From Bizionia argentinensis JUB59 (lineage in GTDB: Bacteria; Bacteroidota; Bacteroidia; Flavobacteriales; Flavobacteriaceae), in the NCBI RefSeq assembly GCF_000224335.1, contig NZ_AFXZ01000002.1, positions 248,001 to 312,000 on the forward strand: a stretch of DNA of 64,000 bases. The letters are read 5' to 3'. A program made the position numbers and the translations under genes. Within the stretch, counting starts at the first letter, position 1. Each line of letters starts with the position of its first letter. The notes beneath the pieces are model-generated. The model did no database searches. It saw only the letters and a list, made by a program, of their open reading frames with translations, and had not been told where the DNA came from. Shown piece after piece: positions 61,551 to 64,000 of this stretch.

Positions 61551-63242
61551 TTAGCGAACTAATTTTTTATACTTAATTCGTTTTGGCATTAAATCGCCAC
61601 CCAAACGTTTTTTCTTATTCTCTTCATATTCACTAAAGCCTCCTTCAAAGAAATAGACTTCACTATTGCCTTCAAAAGCTAAAATATGTGTACAAATTCT
61701 ATCTAAAAACCATCTGTCGTGACTAATAACTACTGCACACCCAGCAAAGTTTTCTAAACCTTCTTCTAAAGCTCTCAATGTGTTTACATCCAAGTCGTTT
61801 GTAGGCTCATCCAGTAATAATACGTTGCCTTCTTCTTTTAAAGTCATTGCTAAATGCAATCGGTTACGCTCACCACCAGAAAGTAATTTCACTTTCTTAT
61901 TCTGCTCACTTCCACTGAAATTAAAGCGACTTAAATAAGCTCGAGAATTCACTTGTTTACCACCCATCATTACTAACTCCTGCTCATCACTGAAGTTTTG
62001 CCAAATAGATTTCTCTTGATCAATATTAGAGTGACTCTGATCTACATAGGAGATTTTAGCAGTATCACCCACTATAAACTCGCCTTTATCTGGAGTTTCC
62101 TCACCCATAATCATTCTAAAAATAGTTGTTTTACCGGCACCGTTAGGTCCAATAACACCAACTATTCCTGCTTGAGGTAAATTGAAGTTTAAATCTTCAT
62201 ATAACAACTTATCGTCATAACCTTTACTCACACCTTTGGCTTCAATAACATTAGTTCCTAAGCGTGGACCATTTGGAATGTAAATTTCTAATTTCTCATC
62301 CAATTGCTTTTGATCCTGACTCATTAATTTGTCATAGTTATTCAAACGCGCTTTTTGTTTGGTCTGACGCCCTTTGGCACCTTGACGAACCCATTCCAAC
62401 TCACGTTCTAATGTTTTCTGACGTTTAGAAGCAGCTTTACCTTCTTGAGCCATACGTTTTGATTTCTGATCTAACCAAGACGAATAGTTCCCTTTCCAAG
62501 GAATACCTTCACCTCTATCCAGTTCTAAAATCCATCCTGCTACATTGTCCAAGAAATATCTATCGTGCGTTACAGCAATTACAGTTCCTTTATATTGTGC
62601 TAAATGGTGCTCCAACCAATGTACGGATTCTGCATCCAAGTGGTTGGTAGGCTCATCTAGTAATAATACATCAGGCTCTTGCAATAACAAACGACATAAT
62701 GCTACACGACGACGCTCACCACCGGAAAGCACACCAATTTTCTTGTCGCCATCTGGAGTTCTTAAAGCATCCATGGCAATTTCTAATTTAGTATCCAATT
62801 CCCAAGCATCTGATGCATCAATTTGATCTTGAAGCAAAGCTTGGCGGTTCATGAGTTTTTCCATTTTGTCTGCATCAGAATATACTTCTTCCAGACCAAA
62901 CATTTCGTTAATTTTATTGTATTCATCAAGAATAGCAACGGTTTCAGCAGCACCTTCACGAACGATTTCCATTACCGTTTTTTCATTATCCAATTGCGGT
63001 TCTTGTTCTAAAAATCCTACAGAATAATCTTGTAAAAAGGTTACATCGCCTTGATAGTTTTTATCCTGACCTGCAATAATTTTTAGTAAAGTTGATTTTC
63101 CAGAACCATTAAGACCTAAAATTCCAATTTTAGCGCCATAGAAAAAACTTAAATGAATATTCTTTAAAACAGGTGAATTAGCACCTGGAAATGTCTTGGT
63201 TAAACCAGACATAGAAAAAATTACTTTTTTATCGTCGCTCAT
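61551..63242 (-). CDS. ettA: ABC-F translational throttle protein EttA
   Basis: A 563-residue ABC-F protein with two ATPase domains and no membrane segment; it acts at the ribosomal E site, gating elongation by ADP/ATP state. Walker A GLNGSGKS is at 43-50, the first signature LSGGERRRVALCRLL and DEPTNHLDAES follow, then the P-site-interacting linker region with Lys/Arg-rich helices (about 245-310). Walker A GPNGAGKT lies near 362, and LSGGERNRLHLAMTL with DEPTNDLD in the second half. Length and ends (DLMPKRIKYKKL) match EttA rather than other ABC-F members. Confidence 0.95.
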   Translation of the reverse strand: MSDDKKVIFSMSGLTKTFPGANSPVLKNIHLSFFYGAKIGILGLNGSGKSTLLKIIAGQDKNYQGDVTFLQDYSVGFLEQEPQLDNEKTVMEIVREGAAETVAILDEYNKINEMFGLEEVYSDADKMEKLMNRQALLQDQIDASDAWELDTKLEIAMDALRTPDGDKKIGVLSGGERRRVALCRLLLQEPDVLLLDEPTNHLDAESVHWLEHHLAQYKGTVIAVTHDRYFLDNVAGWILELDRGEGIPWKGNYSSWLDQKSKRMAQEGKAASKRQKTLERELEWVRQGAKGRQTKQKARLNNYDKLMSQDQKQLDEKLEIYIPNGPRLGTNVIEAKGVSKGYDDKLLYEDLNFNLPQAGIVGVIGPNGAGKTTIFRMIMGEETPDKGEFIVGDTAKISYVDQSHSNIDQEKSIWQNFSDEQELVMMGGKQVNSRAYLSRFNFSGSEQNKKVKLLSGGERNRLHLAMTLKEEGNVLLLDEPTNDLDVNTLRALEEGLENFAGCAVVISHDRWFLDRICTHILAFEGNSEVYFFEGGFSEYEENKKKRLGGDLMPKRIKYKKLVR

Positions 63243-63320
63243 TTTTTAAATAAGTTTTATTGTTGATTTGTGATAAATTTTATGACTTTAATTGTCAATT
63301 ACGAATAATTCGGAAGCTAA

Positions 63321-63497
63321 TTAAACCCGTCCTTTAAGTGCATTGAAAACCCATGCTATTGCAAAAAAACCGATTCCTACAGCAGCAAATCCCCAGCCGG
63401 CCACATCATCATATCTAAAGGCTCCTAGCGCAATTAGCGCTAGACCTACAAAAATCATAATAGCCGTTGCCCACGCTAATACTGTGTTTTTATTCAT
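63321..63497 (-). CDS. CAL67264-family small membrane protein
   Basis: About 58 residues, with two hydrophobic helices separated by FRYDDVAGWG: NKNTVLAWATAIMIFVGLAL then GFAAVGIGFFAIAWVFNALKG. This matches the small flavobacterial family named after CAL67264. The frame extends upstream to an alternative start without family support. ATG 63497 (MNKN) is chosen, with ATG 63503 two codons earlier also possible. It lies between ettA and the pirin gene, all on the minus strand. Function unknown. Confidence 0.82.
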   Translation of the reverse strand: MNKNTVLAWATAIMIFVGLALIALGAFRYDDVAGWGFAAVGIGFFAIAWVFNALKGRV

Positions 63498-63605
63498 TGA
63501 CATAATCTGTTTTTTTAGTTTAAAAGTTAGCAATAACAAATATCGGTATTTTTAATAGAATTTACACGCTAATGCTTGCTTTTTAACACGCCTGCGATAA
63601 AGACA

Positions 63606-64000
63606 TTAACTCATTGGAACTTCAATAAATAAAAGACCTGAAGCATCATTTGCTGTTATTAAAAATTGATCTGTTTGTGAAACTCCAAGTGCATCTCGTG
63701 TTTCTAAAGTCGTACTATCAATAGTTACGTTCCCTGAAATATTCATAATATATACTCCGTGGTTATTGCTTTTCAACGTATAATTGTACGTTTTATCAGC
63801 ATCCAAGTCAATTCTAGAAATGACAGCATCTTGATTAATTTTTAAACTGCCTTCATGACTATCATCCATTGAAATAACCAAAATTTGAAGATTATTGTTC
63901 CGATCTTCCTTTAAAAATTTTTTCTGGCCATATCGCGGATTAACATTCTGCTTATTAGGCGTTATCCATATTTGGAAAATATTTAAATGTTCCTTTTCCG
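63606..64000 (-). CDS. pirin-family (quercetinase-like) cupin protein, N-terminus outside window
   Basis: The frame is open from the right edge to TAA 63606, about 131 residues; the start lies beyond position 64000. The visible part reads HLNIFQIWITPNK, NVNPRYGQKKFL, then a C-terminal cupin with YIMNISGNVTIDSTTLETRDALGVS and FLITANDASGLLFIEVPMS, as in YhhW-type pirins. The internal TTG at 63881 is not the start. Pirin-like proteins bind iron in the N-terminal cupin; the metal ligands are outside the window. Role uncertain. Confidence 0.85.
   Translation of the reverse strand, partial: EKEHLNIFQIWITPNKQNVNPRYGQKKFLKEDRNNNLQILVISMDDSHEGSLKINQDAVISRIDLDADKTYNYTLKSNNHGVYIMNISGNVTIDSTTLETRDALGVSQTDQFLITANDASGLLFIEVPMS

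Noticed and set aside
62459-62826. Plus-strand ORFs inside ettA
   Set aside because: They are antisense shadows of the ABC-F ATPase motifs, with no independent evidence.

Overview
The window looks like the chromosome of a marine-type member of the Flavobacteriaceae (phylum Bacteroidota). The DNA is AT-rich. Start regions lack purine-rich Shine-Dalgarno sequences. Many genes are preceded by a TAnnTTTG box, the -7 element known for this phylum. The gene content also fits: GLPGLI protein, DUF3667, DUF4834, CAL67264-type membrane protein, YfhO, M61 and S10 peptidases, outer-membrane barrels with an N-terminal CarboxypepD_reg-like domain, and a sulfonolipid-type gene pair. I see no rRNA or tRNA genes, no CRISPR array, no insertion sequence and no prophage.

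Layout. 1-2100: the end of a nucleoside phosphorylase, a solute-binding-like protein, then a sparse stretch with a degenerate ORF and one small membrane or lipoprotein gene. 2100-12430: ung, a YfcC-type transporter, a lipoprotein hydrolase, mutS2, a DCC1-type thiol protein, a lipoprotein, a RarD-type transporter, a TIGR02757 protein and an S10 peptidase. 12500-21030: an M61 peptidase, a GT2 glycosyltransferase with a Rossmann-like tail, and an operon made of a BatA-domain protein, a dihydroorotase-like protein, a small membrane protein and an esterase, facing a two-gene reverse unit. 21100-27800: a conserved unknown protein, two unusual lipoproteins, and a GLPGLI/outer-membrane-barrel pair. 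27800-34800: bcp, nth, a four-copy tandem repeat growing out of the nth 3' end, a 48-codon gene downstream of an ECF sigma factor, uvrA and a DUF3667 protein.

34800-42100: a 600-base spacer ending in a strong sigma-54-like promoter that drives a secreted Arg/Asn/Ser/Thr-rich protein. It is followed by a reverse cell-surface operon (DUF4834, YfhO, GT4, Wzx-like flippase). 42100-50600: a barrel protein, a GNAT-fold protein, a cysteine-synthase-like plus alpha-oxoamine-synthase pair (probably capnine/sulfonolipid synthesis), oligopeptidase B, YbaB and threonine aldolase. 50600-64000: prfB with its programmed frameshift, an ArsC-family protein, an outer-membrane barrel, a 59-codon membrane protein, fumC, hutI and hutG around a coiled-coil protein, a GNAT, ettA, a CAL67264 protein and a truncated pirin.

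Most of the window is ordinary housekeeping DNA with well-formed bidirectional terminators between convergent genes. The points most worth a second look are the nth-tail repeat array with covarying hairpins, the sigma-54-like promoter plus basic secreted protein, the putative sulfonolipid pair with a long inverted repeat between its genes, a dihydroorotase homologue that has lost its metal ligands, an endonuclease III without iron-sulfur cysteines, and two genes whose promoters imply leaderless mRNAs.
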